Shown piece by piece: positions 22,640 through 34,415 of a stretch of 64,000 bases of DNA. Location: contig JAQFVV010012422.1 of assembly GCA_028023455.1 (NCBI GenBank), forward strand, positions 8,712,337-8,776,336. Direction: 5' to 3'. How positions within the stretch are numbered: position 1 is the stretch's first letter; each line of letters starts with the position of its first letter. A program made the position numbers and the translations under genes. The notes below the pieces were generated by a model. It was given only the letters and a program-made list of their open reading frames with translations, had not been told where the DNA came from and ran no database searches. This DNA is from Epiperipatus broadwayi. Lineage: Eukaryota; Onychophora; Udeonychophora; Euonychophora; Peripatidae.

Positions 22640-23680
22640 TCTTCAGATTGACTGCTTTCCAGATTTTGTCTTTACTAATGAAGAGCAGAATTCAAAGCTG
22701 GAACTAATGAATTTATGCTTTGAGCAACTAACATCTATTTCTTTTATATTATTCAAGCTCTAAAGTTTCAATCCCAGGTTAACTCACTTGCATACCTATA
22801 CAGATCTGACACTATGATATTGTCCATATTTTTGAGACATCAATTCTAAAACAACTGCAGACTCTTTCTATTCATTGGCTAAAGGTCAATACCAATATCA
22901 CATAACATCTTATATTTTCATTCACGTGCTTTGAAGAATAATTTTTTCTTCCACTCTATTCTAGAGCTATCTACTATGAGTTTGAGTAATCAAAGGATAC
23001 TGGTGATGGCACAGGCCACAAATCGGTCAGTTTGGAGATGGAAATTTTATAGCATTATAGTATCCAGTGTCCATCGATTATTACTGTTCTTGAAAACATT
23101 AGAGTAAGAGTGAAAGGTTAAGCGATGTTATGTAAATCATGTTTTGCACATATCCTATATGCATATTATTTAGTCATAAGCTCAGTGATTCAGGCTGGTG
23201 AAGAACTACAAGAAGAGCAAGATACAGAAATCTTGCTAAAAATAGTTTGCCGCAGAAGTTATAAAGCAGCATCACAAGATGTCAAACAAATAAAACTCAG
23301 CTTTATCTTTTTATTCTCCATCCTTCTATTTTCAGGAATTATAATGGACATATCATGATCATCCTAATGATGATAATTACAACTATCCAATTAGTTTGCA
23401 CGCAGAAAGAGTACTAAATATCAAACTAATATATACTGAAATCATTGGCAATTAATAAATTAGTATTTAATACACAATCTTTAGCTAACTTTAAAAAATT
23501 AAGAAATTGATTTAGATAATAAAATATAACAATAATTTAAAATATAAACACCAATGCAACTGGGATTAATTAAAAGCACAAATATCAGAAATCCTAAGCT
23601 TTTTGTAAAAATTTTGCTGCCAGTTTTTAGAAATAATAAGATATTAAATGAAAATATTTAAATCATCCTTTTAGTTTGCT
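22640..23680. other. intron, nothing recognised
   Basis: Somewhat less AT-rich than its surroundings, but I could not link it to a protein family or to another repeat in the window. Confidence 0.35.
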
Positions 23681-23689
23681 ATGTTCATC

Positions 23690-24215
23690 ATCATCATCAA
23701 TAGTATTCTGGGGACATGTCCACAGAGAGTAGTCACATCAATTCATCCATTTTTCCATACCATTCTCTTCACTGCCAGCTCTTCAATTCCACATAATTCT
23801 TTCCATCTCTTATATCATTTAACAATGTCAATCTTTTCCATTCTTTCTTCTTGTTTCCACTCACAATTCCTACCAAACACATCTTTCATTAAACTTTTTT
23901 TTTTTCTTAATACAGTATATGTACAATCCAGTATCAATCAATCAAACTTCTTTATTTATTATTTTATTCAACTAACTGATTTTTTTTCCATTCTTCTCTA
24001 TGTCCACATCTCAAAGACTTCCAATCTGTTCCTAATTTTACTACGCATTGCCCATGTTTCACAAACATACAATAGTACATTCCATACATAGCATTTAATT
24101 AATCTTTTCTTAATTCCCTCTTCAAAGGTCCATAAAATATTTTCCTTCTCTTAATATATGCCTTCTTTGTCAATGCTATTCTTCTTTTAATTTCATCTTC
24201 ACTTTAAATGATAAA
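23690..24215 (-). pseudogene. LINE C-terminal fragment (RTE-like)
   Basis: Conceptual minus-strand reading with frameshifts gives DEIKRRIALTKKAY, KRRKIFYGPLKRELRKRLIK, CYVWNVLLYVCETWAM and RLEVFEMWT with RRMEKIS. This is the region after the RT palm in RTE-type LINEs (KRRL-x-LVW-x-x-LYGCETW ... EMWIWRRM). The last part reads YKRWKELCGIEELAVKRMVW, also common at LINE C-termini. Only this end is present, and it is too broken to code. Confidence 0.7.
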
Positions 24216-24819
24216 CGTAATTGAAGAATTTTTTACATAGAACACTTAAGTTAGATTTAAAAAATAATATAATGAATAGTTAATAAGTTAATTAAATTTA
24301 TAAAACATTGTATTTTACTTAGTCCATGGTAATAAAAGCAGCTCTATACAATGATAGATTTGTGCCTTAAATGTATGTATCTTGGCCAATAAATCTAACC
24401 AGTTCACATGCACAGATTTATAAAAAATAACAATACAATTAAAAAGGGTATAGTAATCAAAGAAATGTCAATCATAAGTATTTGGATATAAAGTCCTTAA
24501 TGTGATAAAAAAAATAGTACAATAAATTTCCTAATTATAGCTCTGAGAAAAACTGTTAGACAGTTGAAAGTATAAGTGATAGAAAATATCAATGTAAATT
24601 TAAAGGTGCAACAAAGAAATACAATATTGTACTGCATATAAAAACAATCCAAGAAGAGAAAATAGTACTATAAGAGAACATCACTAAAAGAATATACAAA
24701 ACTAGAATGATTAATTTTAAAACAACAATGGATAGGTTTTGTTTTAAAAAAAAAACCAGATTTGGATTACATGAAATTATTACAAGCAAAAGGATTCTAG
24801 TTTTAAAAAACACTTTTCT

Positions 24820-24905
24820 TTAGCTTTCACAAATAAACATTTGGGGTACAAAAACATTACTACAGTAATTCACAAGTTAAATTCCTAAAGAATCATTTGA
24901 ATACA
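24820..24905. repeat. single arm of the 56.7 kb MITE family
   Basis: Begins TTTAGCTTTCACAAATAAAC and contains TTCCTAAAGAATCATTTGA, shared with 1895-2000 and 56713-56780. The partner arm is missing. Confidence 0.45.
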
Positions 24906-26580
24906 CTTGAAACAAATGCCTATCATATAATATCTATGAATACATAAACAATGTTACAAAAAACAGTATGTTAATAGACGATACTAGCATCAATGTTACA
25001 TATAAAATTAAAAATTTGAATTTTTTGCTAAACTCTAAAAAACGATGTATTATTATCAGGTACACCTATGCATGCAAAGTTTCAACTAGTTTGGAAATTA
25101 GGAAGTTGTTGAAAGATTTGATGTAATCTACAAAAAGAAAACAAAGTTAAATAAGTGTATAAAAAAATGACAAAAAATTTCATCCTGTCCTGTAATAACA
25201 ATGACATATCTTATCGAGCATCATCAGTTCTTATGCACTGCCCTGAGATTCTATTTCAACTCTATTTCAAATTCTTACAATTATCTCATTCTTTAGATAT
25301 CAAATAAATTTTGTCCTCAATATTTTTGCATCCATTACAATTCTTTTTCAAATATGCATCCTTTTACAATGTGATTTTTGACATAAATATTTTTTTGAAT
25401 ACTTTTTTCTAGCACATTATTTTTCAAATTTTAGCTCCATGCCAACCCAATATTGCCCAAAGATTTCACTTCTCTTTCCGATTTGTCATATATATATACT
25501 ACGCTGCATCTAACTATGCAATTTCAATTATATGCCATCTAAAGTAAAATGTAAACAAACAAGTGTAAATAAATCAATAAAATGACATTAAAACTTGCAA
25601 ATTTTACTATTCTACTACAATTTTTCCTTCTCTGACATGAGCCCTTACAGATTACATCTATATTAATAAAATATCTTCAGTTTATGTTTAAAGTACATAT
25701 ATTTTATTCTTCATTTATAATTCTTTCTGAATTTGATGTGCAATATTTTGCTTACTAAAATATTTTCTAAAAAATATAAGTTTTATAAAATTTCAGAATA
25801 ATGAGTGAACATTAATATAATTGGGGAGATAGGAATTTCTTTAAAAAAAAGAGACAAGTTTATTGTTTCTATAAGAGACTATAAAAGAATATAATCAAAA
25901 CAGTTGGAGTATATTTTTATACATTATAATAATAGTTCATATAATAAAGCAAGATTTATAAAGAAGTTTGTGTGTGGTTTGTTGAATATATATTGAAATT
26001 AATGGGCTTTTCTTAAAATAGAAGATTGTGTTTGTTTGTTATTTTTTAATTTATTAAGAAAAAAAAGATACTGAAGAAAAAAAATACTGCTCAGAACATA
26101 TTTTGCTATTTAATTTATTTTAAAAAAGTTTTTTTGCTTATTTTTATTGCTTAAATAGATGCATGAGTAAACAAGCATTCTGTAAAATAAAATAAATATT
26201 CCCTCTATTTTTTAAAAATATTGTTTAAATTATAATGTTGATTTATATATGCATATAAACAAGCTTTCTCTGTTATATATGTTTTGAAAAATACTATATA
26301 CTTGCAGTTCAACAAACAATACTTTATTCTAATCAATGTTTATCAACAAAAGGTGAGCTGTGAACTGGAAGGGAGCTTGGAACAATATAATATAGTTTGA
26401 GGCTCCACTGTATATATACACACCAGATCTCTTTATGCAAATTTTTTTCATGAAATTTTGAAGTTACGCGATTCATGTTTCTTCTTAATATCTTTTTATG
26501 CGATTAAGAAGTTCATGTTTCACTTAAAATAGGGATTTCCTAGTTTTATATACACGTATTAAATTTTGCATACTTTAAAT
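24906..26580. other. AT-rich intron, nothing recognised
   Basis: No coding motifs, inverted arms or tandem units that I can support. Confidence 0.4.
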
Positions 26581-26587
26581 GCCTGTT

Positions 26588-26676
26588 GGAAAAAGATTTG
26601 GCAATAAATTTAGTTACCATAGATTTGGAAAAAGATTTGACAATAAATTTAGATACCATAGATTTAGAAAAAGATA
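26588..26676. repeat. 39-bp tandem repeat, about 2.3 copies
   Basis: The unit begins GGAAAAAGATTTG(G/A)CAATA and repeats at 26588, 26627 and (partial) 26666 with a few differences. Confidence 0.8.
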
Positions 26677-26926
26677 ACGAAACAGAAGTGCACAGCAAAA
26701 ATGATTCGAGAAAGTTTTCAACTTTCTAATCAATTAGAAAATCATTTTCTTGTTAATGACATGAATTATGAATGACCTCTTAAATTCCAACAAGAGCTAA
26801 ATAGATGTATGTATGGATATTAAACAAAGGCAAAACTCTCCATACAGTAGTGCCACCCTGTGCCAAACAGAGTAATCAATGGATGCCAGAAGGCTTGTGC
26901 ATAAAATCCCTATCTAGTGCCTACTC

Positions 26927-26985
26927 ATCCAATATCCCCAGACTAGTTTCTGGCTTGTGGCCATCATCAGTGAGGAGCCTTGGAT
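26927..26985 (-). ncRNA. hammerhead ribozyme, family 1, antisense arm, intact
   Basis: The complement carries the full motif: ATCCAA and TCCTCA of stem I, CTGATGA (complement of 26964-26970), TGGC/GCCA stem II with CACAA loop, GAAAC, TA, GUC, then TGGGGA and TTGGAT. Predicted cleavage is between 26941 and 26940. It would be part of Hem pre-mRNA if the intron assignment holds. Confidence 0.85.
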
Positions 26986-27092
26986 CTGAGAGCACTGCTC
27001 CTAGATCTTAGGATCTAATGCAACCCTCCAGAAACCACCTTTTAACTCTACTTTACTACAAAACCATGATCCTAAGATCTAGGTGCAGTGCT

Positions 27093-27159
27093 CTCAGATC
27101 CAAGGCTCCTCACTGATGATGGCCACAAGCCAGAAACTAGTCTGGGGATATTGGATGAG
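27093..27159 (+). ncRNA. hammerhead ribozyme, family 1, monomer junction 1
   Basis: Stem I lower TCCTCA (27107-27112)/TGGGGA (27143-27148); internal loop GGC/TA; upper ATCCAA (27098-27103)/TTGGAT (27151-27156), then CTC/GAG. Core CTGATGA 27113-27119. Stem II TGGC/GCCA with loop CACAA (27120-27132). GAAA 27133-27136. Stem III is 2 bp (A-C/G-U) with loop TA. C17 is 27142. Every conserved core residue is present. Confidence 0.88.
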
Positions 27160-27548
27160 TAGGCACTAGATAGGGATTTTATGCACAAGCCTTCTGGCAT
27201 CCATTGATTACTCTGTTTGGCACAGGGTGGCACTACTGTATGGAGAGTTTTGCCTTTGTTTACAACAATTATGTGCTAGTATAGAGAAGGTGATCATATG
27301 ATGTTTGGTGGTTTAACACTAATCCTGCCTAATAGGATAGTGGTGGTTATGGTTGTTTAAGAGCCAAAGACACCAAAATGTATGGGAGCTGAATTGAGTT
27401 CAGACCCATATGACTATATAAGCTATTGAGCTTAAATTGAAGATATTAACAATGTTTTCAATTTCATTCTCATGGTTTTGTAGTAAAGTAGAGTTAAAAG
27501 GTGGCTGCTGGAGGGTTGCATTAGATCCTAAGATCTAGGTGCAGTGCT

Positions 27549-27615
27549 CTCAGATCCAAGGCTCCTCACTGATGATGGCCACAAGCCAGAAACTAGTCTG
27601 GGGATATTGGATGAG
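27549..27615 (+). ncRNA. hammerhead ribozyme, family 1, monomer junction 2
   Basis: Identical in all paired and core positions to junction 1. Core CTGATGA 27569-27575, GAAA 27589-27592, predicted cleavage 27598/27599. Confidence 0.88.
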
Positions 27616-28001
27616 TAGGCACTAGATAGGGATTTTATGCACAAGCCTTCTGGCATCCATTGATTACTCTGTTTGGCACAGGGTGGCACTACTGTATGGA
27701 GAGTTTTGCCTTTGTTTAAAACAATTATGTGCTAGTATAGAGAAGGTGATCATGTGATGTTTGGTGGTTTAACACTAATCCTGCCTAATAGGATAGTGGT
27801 GGCTATGGTTGTTTAAGAGCCAAAGACACAAAATGTATGAGAGCTGAACTGAGTTCAGACCCATATGACTATATAAGCTATTGAGCTTAAATTGAAGATA
27901 TTAACAAAGTTTTCAATTTCATTCTCATGGTTTTGTAGTAAAGTAGTTAAAAGGTGGCTGCTGGAGGGTTGCATTAGATCCTAAGATCTAGGCGCAGTGC
28001 T

Positions 28002-28068
28002 CTCAGATCCAAGGCTCCTCACTGATGATGGCTACAAGCCAGAAATTAGTCTGGGGATATTGGATGAG
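28002..28068 (+). ncRNA. hammerhead ribozyme, family 1, monomer junction 3
   Basis: CTGATGA 28022-28028, stem II TGGC/GCCA with loop TACAA, GAAA 28042-28045. Position 15.2 is T, giving a T-G wobble in the 2-bp stem III. Predicted cleavage 28051/28052. The stem II loop and stem III changes may weaken it slightly. Confidence 0.8.
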
Positions 28069-28646
28069 TAGGCCCTAGATAGGGATTTTATGCACAAGCC
28101 TTCTGGCATCCATTGATTACTCTGTTTGGCACAGGGTGGCACTACTGTATGGAGAGTTTTGCCTTTGTTTACAACAATTATGTGCTAATATAGAGAAGGT
28201 GATCATGTGATGTATGGATATTGCGAGCTTCATGAACAATTAGTAAAATCATCGTCTCAAAGTTTAATCACCAATTACATTGTTGCTAGAAAACTATTAA
28301 TATACACAAGACTGACGTTGGCGCTAATTCTGCTGTTTGTTTCCTCTTGTGACGAATCTGATTTCTTACCAGTTCACAATTGAACCCACATATTGTCAAA
28401 TAGCGATAATGATTAAAATATGTATGAAAAAATGTAAAATAAATTTCACATAAAAATATATTGTTTTGAATAAAATTAAACAGTTAATAAAAAAAATAAA
28501 AAAACTTTGTCTTGTATCAATTTTTTTCAAATATTTGAAATTTTTTATTAGTCGTACTTTATTTCCGGGTTTTGTTTTTTTTTTACGTGAACTTTAAAGT
28601 ATTTTCACCTTGTTGCTTTGGTTTTACGCGGTTTTTGAAAATAATG

Positions 28647-28703
28647 GAACATATCCCAAATTTTTCAAGGTAATGAACATATCCCAAATTTTTCAAGGTA
28701 AGT
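28647..28703. repeat. about 30-bp tandem duplication
   Basis: GAACATATCCCAAATTTTTC and the following AAGGTAA occur twice in tandem. Confidence 0.8.
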
Positions 28704-28829
28704 CTATTTTTGTGCAGGTTTTCTGGGAAAAAGGTACCTACCGCATAAAAAGAGACCCAAGTGTATCTTAATTTGTATTTTATACATATGTTGAATTTAA
28801 ACATTTAAATTTTAGATATTATACAATAG

Positions 28830-30880
28830 CTAAATTCTGAATTGTGAAACTACGACAATACAAGAATCATGGCATTAGTTTCAGGGGAACATCCTTCCTC
28901 AGCTATGTAAAGATCTAACCTTATTAACCATAAATTAGAATATATTTGCTAAATGATGAACTAATGAAAGATGCTTAAATACTCTCATTCATAATATCAC
29001 AAGACAGTTCTGTAATACATTAATTACCCAAATGGTTACGTTATATGCAAATTCAATTGGAAACATTATATAAAATATAAATAATTTTCTACCTGACAAG
29101 AATATATTGCTCTATAAGCATAACAAATATATAAAAAGGCAACACATTAATAATTAACTAATTTCATAAAGTAAATAATACTTTTTTTATTAGATATAGC
29201 TGACATTTCACTACAATAACAAGTAGTTTCCTCAGAACATAGAGTATATATTAATGGTTAGATTTATTTAAAAATGAAATGGAAGTGATGTCTAACTATA
29301 TAGAATATAATTATATGTATGTGTTAACTTTAAATAACTGTGTATTTAATCTCTCATCCTTTGAAATAAAACAAGTAAAATCTGCTTAATATAAATAAGA
29401 TTCAAGCCTACTCTTAATGATGGTTAATGATGTTAGGGTTTGGCATGGCTGATGAATAATTCCTTTAAAACTGAATCTATAAATTTTATATTGTCATAAT
29501 TATAATTTGAAGAACATGTTATAACTTAGTTAAATAATAAGCTAATAGGCACCAGTTAAATGCTCTCTTCAGTAATATTATGATATTAAAAAATATGTAC
29601 TAATAATAAGAAATATATTAATTATATGTTTATTTCATATTTATATAATAATAAATTCTACAATAATAATATCAGCAGTAAACTATAACTGTAATAATTC
29701 AATATATCAAACTGCCAACATTTCTATAGTTTATAAAAATTATGTATTCTCAACTTATTCACATTAATTATTATAATTAAATTTTTAGATTAAATTAACT
29801 AATACACCAAATGCAGCACATTACATTAAAAAAAAAAAAAAATTTACAAATAAATGTTCTTATGGTAGAAATAGATTTAACTACCTTTTTTTTACTAATG
29901 ATTTATATTTCATATAAAAGCTGTTTACGGTTTCTATTCTCTCACTTCAACGGCAGTCCACAAAATAGTGTTTAATTCTAAAACACATAGTCATATAAAT
30001 ATAAAGACAAAGACTCTCAATGTATATCCAATGGATTAGAATAAATGATTTATTCTTATATATAATTATTATGAATAATTATGCAGAGGTGAACACTCAT
30101 ATTAAATTGGTTCCCAAATGTAGAACATGTCTCAAAGTCATATTTCCAATCATAAGTTTTTCGGGAGACATTTCAGATCTCAACAGCACTCTATTATTCA
30201 CAAAAATAATGTAACAATGAGATATATCTTATTTGATAGCCATATGAATCTTAAGGATAATAAGATATCTCTTTAATCTAGAATCGGTAGTTACTTGAAA
30301 CTATGAAATTTGGTCTTAGGTTTCTGAAGTAAAAACAGAAATCAATAATATATAGAAAAGTTCTTCCTTTGAATCAGACAATTTACAAAATGAGTCTAAA
30401 AACAACTAATGAATATTATTTAGATGTGAAACTGTTGTTAAACATCATTTATAAATATGATGACAGAGACATCGAAACATCCTCTAATAATGTATTTTCT
30501 AAAAAATTCAATTGCAGTGCAGATATCAGAAGCATTCAGTATCCATATTTGAGAGCGTATCACTGATGACAGACCATAACACTTTAAGCTGGAGAGTTTA
30601 TGTAACCCTATTGGAACTCTAAATAAGAAAGATCATGTATAAAAGAATATTAAGATTTTGCCATCTTTACCAGATCTGTGCAATTAACATTAGCAAAATT
30701 ACTGTCAGGGAGAATCAAGTTATATTTTACTAATAGGCTTAGCATTAATAAATTTCTAAAATATTTCAAGTCCTAATTCGTTCTTTTTAATTGGAATTCT
30801 CAATATTTTGCGAGGCAGGAAAGTTCAGAGATTGCTGCACATTTTAAAACCTAATAACTGGGGATTAAATAAGCATAGCA
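28830..30880. other. AT-rich intron with weak hammerhead-like patches
   Basis: Apart from the motif at 29201-29235 and a fainter one at about 28878-28915, nothing is recognisable. The open frames at 30020-30214 and 30369-30566 lack family features. Confidence 0.35.
29201..29235 (-). ncRNA. hammerhead-like motif, isolated
   Basis: On the minus strand: CTGAGGA (complement of 29229-29235), a 5-bp stem ACTAC/GTAGT, GAAAT, then GUC. Stem III would be only two pairs without a loop, a form that could work only as a dimer. Stem I is weak. Confidence 0.35.
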
Positions 30881-31843
30881 ACTCACATTTATTGGTTCCT
30901 TTCACAACTGCTCTTAATACTAGAATGTGATTTACTGTGCCAAAACCACTTTTAAATCCAGTTTTTTGGTTTTTTTTTTTTTATTAGTTTGAGTCCAAAG
31001 TTCGCTGTAAATACATCATAATGTCCTTGGTAAAAATTTTGTATAGAACTGATAGAAGATTGATAAGTCTGTATTTCTATCTTCTTTATCACTTTTCTTA
31101 AATATCAATATTATTTCTACATTCTTCCTATCATCTGGTACATCTTTTCCAAAAATGTTTCCATTTCTTTACGTGCTTCTTTTAAATATTAATAATAATT
31201 TCATCACTTCCTAGAGGTTTTCATTTCTTCATAATTTTAATTGCATGTTACATCTCTTCACTTAAAATACTTGGCAAGTCAGATGATGTAATAAATATAA
31301 GAATTATTTTGTTTTCTTATTCTTTACTGCTATATAATTCTTTTATAGAACTGTCCCCAATCTCTTATAATGTCATCCCTCTTTTTAGTAATAGTTGCAT
31401 CTCTTCTTATTGCTGAATCAACTTGTTAATACCAAGACGTTATTTTATATTTTTGAGTTTTATTCTGTTATATAGCTTTCCTTGCCAATTTACAATTATA
31501 TTTTCTCATATCATTATTAATTTTTTTTTTGTACCATTTTACAAAACTCTAAATACTCAATTCTTTTTAATGGAATATTTCTAAAAAATTTCATATTTCT
31601 TCTTTTCTTCATGCATTGACTTGTCTCAATAGAAAGTTTACTGTTAAATTGCTGCTTTTTGGTATCAGCTATCTTTTTTTTTGTAGTTCTTAATAGTGTG
31701 TTAGTTATCTTATTGACTTCAATAAAGTTTGAAAATAATCTTCAAAATCTGTTAATACTTTAAAAAGACTTGGAAATTTTAAGTTCACTGGAATGTTTCG
31801 ACTATCTTTCTTCTATAGTTTTGCATTAACATGTATGTTATAT

Positions 31844-32087
31844 ATAGAGCTTGCAAAATAAACTCTTAACAAGCTTTGCAGAATATCCCCAACCTCAGAC
31901 CGGTTTCTGCTACTGGTGTCCTCAGTAAGGTGCTAGGATATTCAAGCATTAGATTAAAAATACCAGGACAAGCCCAGCACTGGAAAAGCTTGTTAAGCTT
32001 ATTTTGCGAGCTCTATATATAACATTTGTAAATACAAGCTTATTAAAGTAGGTCATGTGATATCTAACTTGATTTTTTTTTGTCATT
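31844..32087 (-). mobile_element. hammerhead family 2 element inserted in a LINE
   Basis: A direct repeat of up to 18 bp (TTAACATGTATGTTATAT, 31826-31843 and 32088-32105) flanks about 244 bp. Inside, AGAGCTTGCAAAATAA and TTATTTTGCGAGCTCT-type arms form an inverted repeat around a ribozyme motif. The end TCATGTGATAT resembles the family 1 terminus. The target duplication proves insertion into the RTE copy. Confidence 0.75.
31881..31943 (-). ncRNA. hammerhead motif, family 2
   Basis: On the minus strand: upper stem I GAATATCC/GGATATTC (8 bp), lower stem I ACCTTA/TGAGGT (6 bp), core CTGAGGA (complement of 31919-31925), GAAAC, minimal stem III closed by CG, and GUC with predicted cleavage between 31898 and 31897. 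Stem II (CACCAGTAGCA) pairs poorly, so this copy may be weak or inactive, although both stem I helices are perfect. Confidence 0.6.
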
Positions 32088-32759
32088 TTAACATGTATGT
32101 TATATCTCAATAATTGATGATCACTTCCCTGTGCTGAATCTATCAATAACATTACAATCTTAAAATACATATTTTCTCTTAGGCAAAATATAATCCAATT
32201 TTGTTGTACCTTCATTTGATCACTTTCATACTTATTTCCATTTAGCATTTTTTCTCAAAGAAAGAATTCATAATATACAGTTTCATCTTTCAATTATTTG
32301 CCAATTTTAGCAATATAATCTCCCATAACAATTTTAAAATGTTATTTGCTTTAATCAAAAGCATTTTGTATATCCTCTACTTCATCACAGATGAGAACTT
32401 GGTTGGGGCACAAATCTGAATTATCTGCATTTGGTATTTTTCATTCATTTGAGTGACTAATTTTCTGGTACACTATTAATATCCCCAATATTGTTCTTCC
32501 ATTTTTTATTTATAATAAATCCCACTTCACTTGTGCTTCCACTACTTATGCCTTTATAATAAAATACATGTCTAATTTTTAAATCAATTGTCCAACAATG
32601 TCCCATTTAATATCAGACAGTTCTTCCAATTCATACAATCTTCCTTTACTTGAAAATGTTCTGCAGTTGTAGAAACTTAAATATGAGATCATTCATTAAA
32701 TGGCAGTCTTGATCTGCATTTAGGGAATTCTTAGCACCATCTGTCTTCAGCCACCAATC

Positions 32760-34400
32760 CTTATTATGACTGGCAACTTTATAGCCTCCTGGATATAAAA
32801 GTTATGATGTTTAATTTTGTGTATCATGATTATTAATATTTACTTTAAAAAATCACACACCTATGCCTCCTGTCTTTAAGAAAACTCAAGTGATATTTGA
32901 GATAAGAATTAGTAGACAATTGAGAAAAAAGACCATAGTGTGTTTTGATCTTAAACTCGGAACTAAAAAAATTAATAAACTCATCACAATAGCTGATGTG
33001 TATTGTTAAGTAGCCCATACATAATCATCTATAATGTAGTAAATTGACAAAAATGTATAGAATGGACATTAGGAATTTGTCCTACACAATTCATTTAAGG
33101 CCTTGAAGATGAATCAAAGGGTTTCCTTTTAGTTAATACTCTTTTTTGTAGCCATGAGTTAATGGGTGTGTATAGTAATATAACTTATTCACAAAACAAT
33201 TAAGTCCAAATACATTATTATAATAATTAAGAAGATATTAATAAAAAATCAATTTTCAGCAAACTTGCAAACCCTCATATTAATGGAAAAGTAGACATTG
33301 CTTGTAAGTTTGTTAAAAATGATTCTAATTATATTTAGGTTATCATCTCTCTTCACTAGTGCCATCCTATAATATAAATCAGTAGTGTTAAATGCAAGAA
33401 AACTCACACCAGCCACAAAATAAAGACTGAAAAAAATACGAGCGACCATTTTATTTTCGAACCTAAATGCATTTATAGACACATCTTAAATGTCTTGCAG
33501 TGAGAGCATGAATATATAAACCATTCACTTTTACATCCATTTCTTTTAATAATTTTATTAACACTTATAAAATATTATAATTTACTTTGTGCTAATATCA
33601 GAAGATATTAAACCATATAATATCAATGAATATGATTAAGCAAGGCACTTAAGATTTGCCTATATAAGAGCATTTAGATTCAAAAATAAGATAGTTGTTC
33701 TTATTTTCTAAGTCTTTATCTTGGGGCTGGAATGACAGTATTTTTGCATTTAACATTGTTGATGTACAGTATAGCACTAGTGAAGGGGATGATTTCCTTC
33801 TAAATATAATTACCATCTGACATTGCGCTAGTAAAATTCATTGATCATTAAAAATGATTCTTTATAAATCTGACCTGGGAATTATTGCAGAAACAAATTC
33901 AGACTTACTTGGTCTGTGAATAAGTTTATATTCTTAGCATTACATATAGGCTTATCAAAAATAAGAAAATATAAGATGTGTTATATAAGAGTTTTATAAT
34001 CTAATCAAAATTGTTAAAAAAAATAAAAGACTGCTTATATAAATTTAAATAAAAGTTCAAGACCAATATAAATATATTTAAAAACAAGTTGGATGTAGTT
34101 TTACTTCAAAAATACTAAAATTAGAAAAGACCAAATGATAAGATAAAATTCTTTTATTTAAAAGTTAAAAAATGTGTTTTGGATTAATATAAGCAGAATT
34201 AATTAAATCGAGTATGATTATATCACAATTTCAAAATCTGTAAAATTGACAACTATCAGTTTAAAATATAAATATATAATAAATAAAAATAAAATAGAAT
34301 TTCACAAACTTCATGCACAAAAGTAGTCATTTTCTTGATTCAAATACTCAGCGACATTATTGCGATTGTAGCAGCAACATTTGCACTCATGAATGAATAT
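32760..34400. other. intron with a faint relic of the 34 kb repeat
   Basis: 33480-33720 carries diverged pieces of the 34416-35693 unit (GATTTGCCTATATAA, AGATAAGA-like and GAGAGCATGAA motifs). Nothing else is recognised. Confidence 0.35.
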
Positions 34401-34415
34401 AACAATTATGAATTT

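Larger units (their letters stand above)
26822..28210 (+). mobile_element. hammerhead family 1 element: inverted arm plus three tandem monomers
   Basis: Flanked by a perfect 12-bp direct repeat TGTATGGATATT (26810-26821 and 28211-28222). The left part (26822 to about 27025) is an inverted arm. The direct strand then carries ribozyme cleavage sites at 27142/27143, 27598/27599 and 28051/28052, giving monomers of 456 and 453 bp that are nearly identical. The last monomer stops at TCATGTGA. There is no open frame. Multimers with one self-cleaving motif per unit fit transcription through tandem copies and processing to monomers. Confidence 0.9.
30890..32740 (-). pseudogene. RTE-type LINE with endonuclease domain, degenerate
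   Basis: The low-coordinate half (30890-31800) matches the RT of the copy at 19.5-20.3 kb at nucleotide level. The high-coordinate half encodes the APE-like endonuclease: RTFSSKGRLYELEELSDIKW and DIVG near 32600-32690; HVFYYKGISSGSTSEVGFII near 32520-32570; and QGSDHQLLRYNIHVKMTKK (the SDH motif) near 32060-32130. Several frameshifts are present. The EN-before-RT order and SDH motif fit RTE/BovB elements. A family 2 hammerhead element interrupts it just after the SDH motif. Confidence 0.85.

Noticed and set aside
28878-28915. Hammerhead with CTGAGGA...GAAAC on the minus strand
   Set aside because: Stem II has only three pairs, and the sequence after GAAAC (TAATGCC) gives no minimal stem III with a proper cleavage residue.
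30020-30566. Two plus-strand open frames as possible genes
   Set aside because: They are short, AT-biased, without family motifs, splice logic or a second copy.
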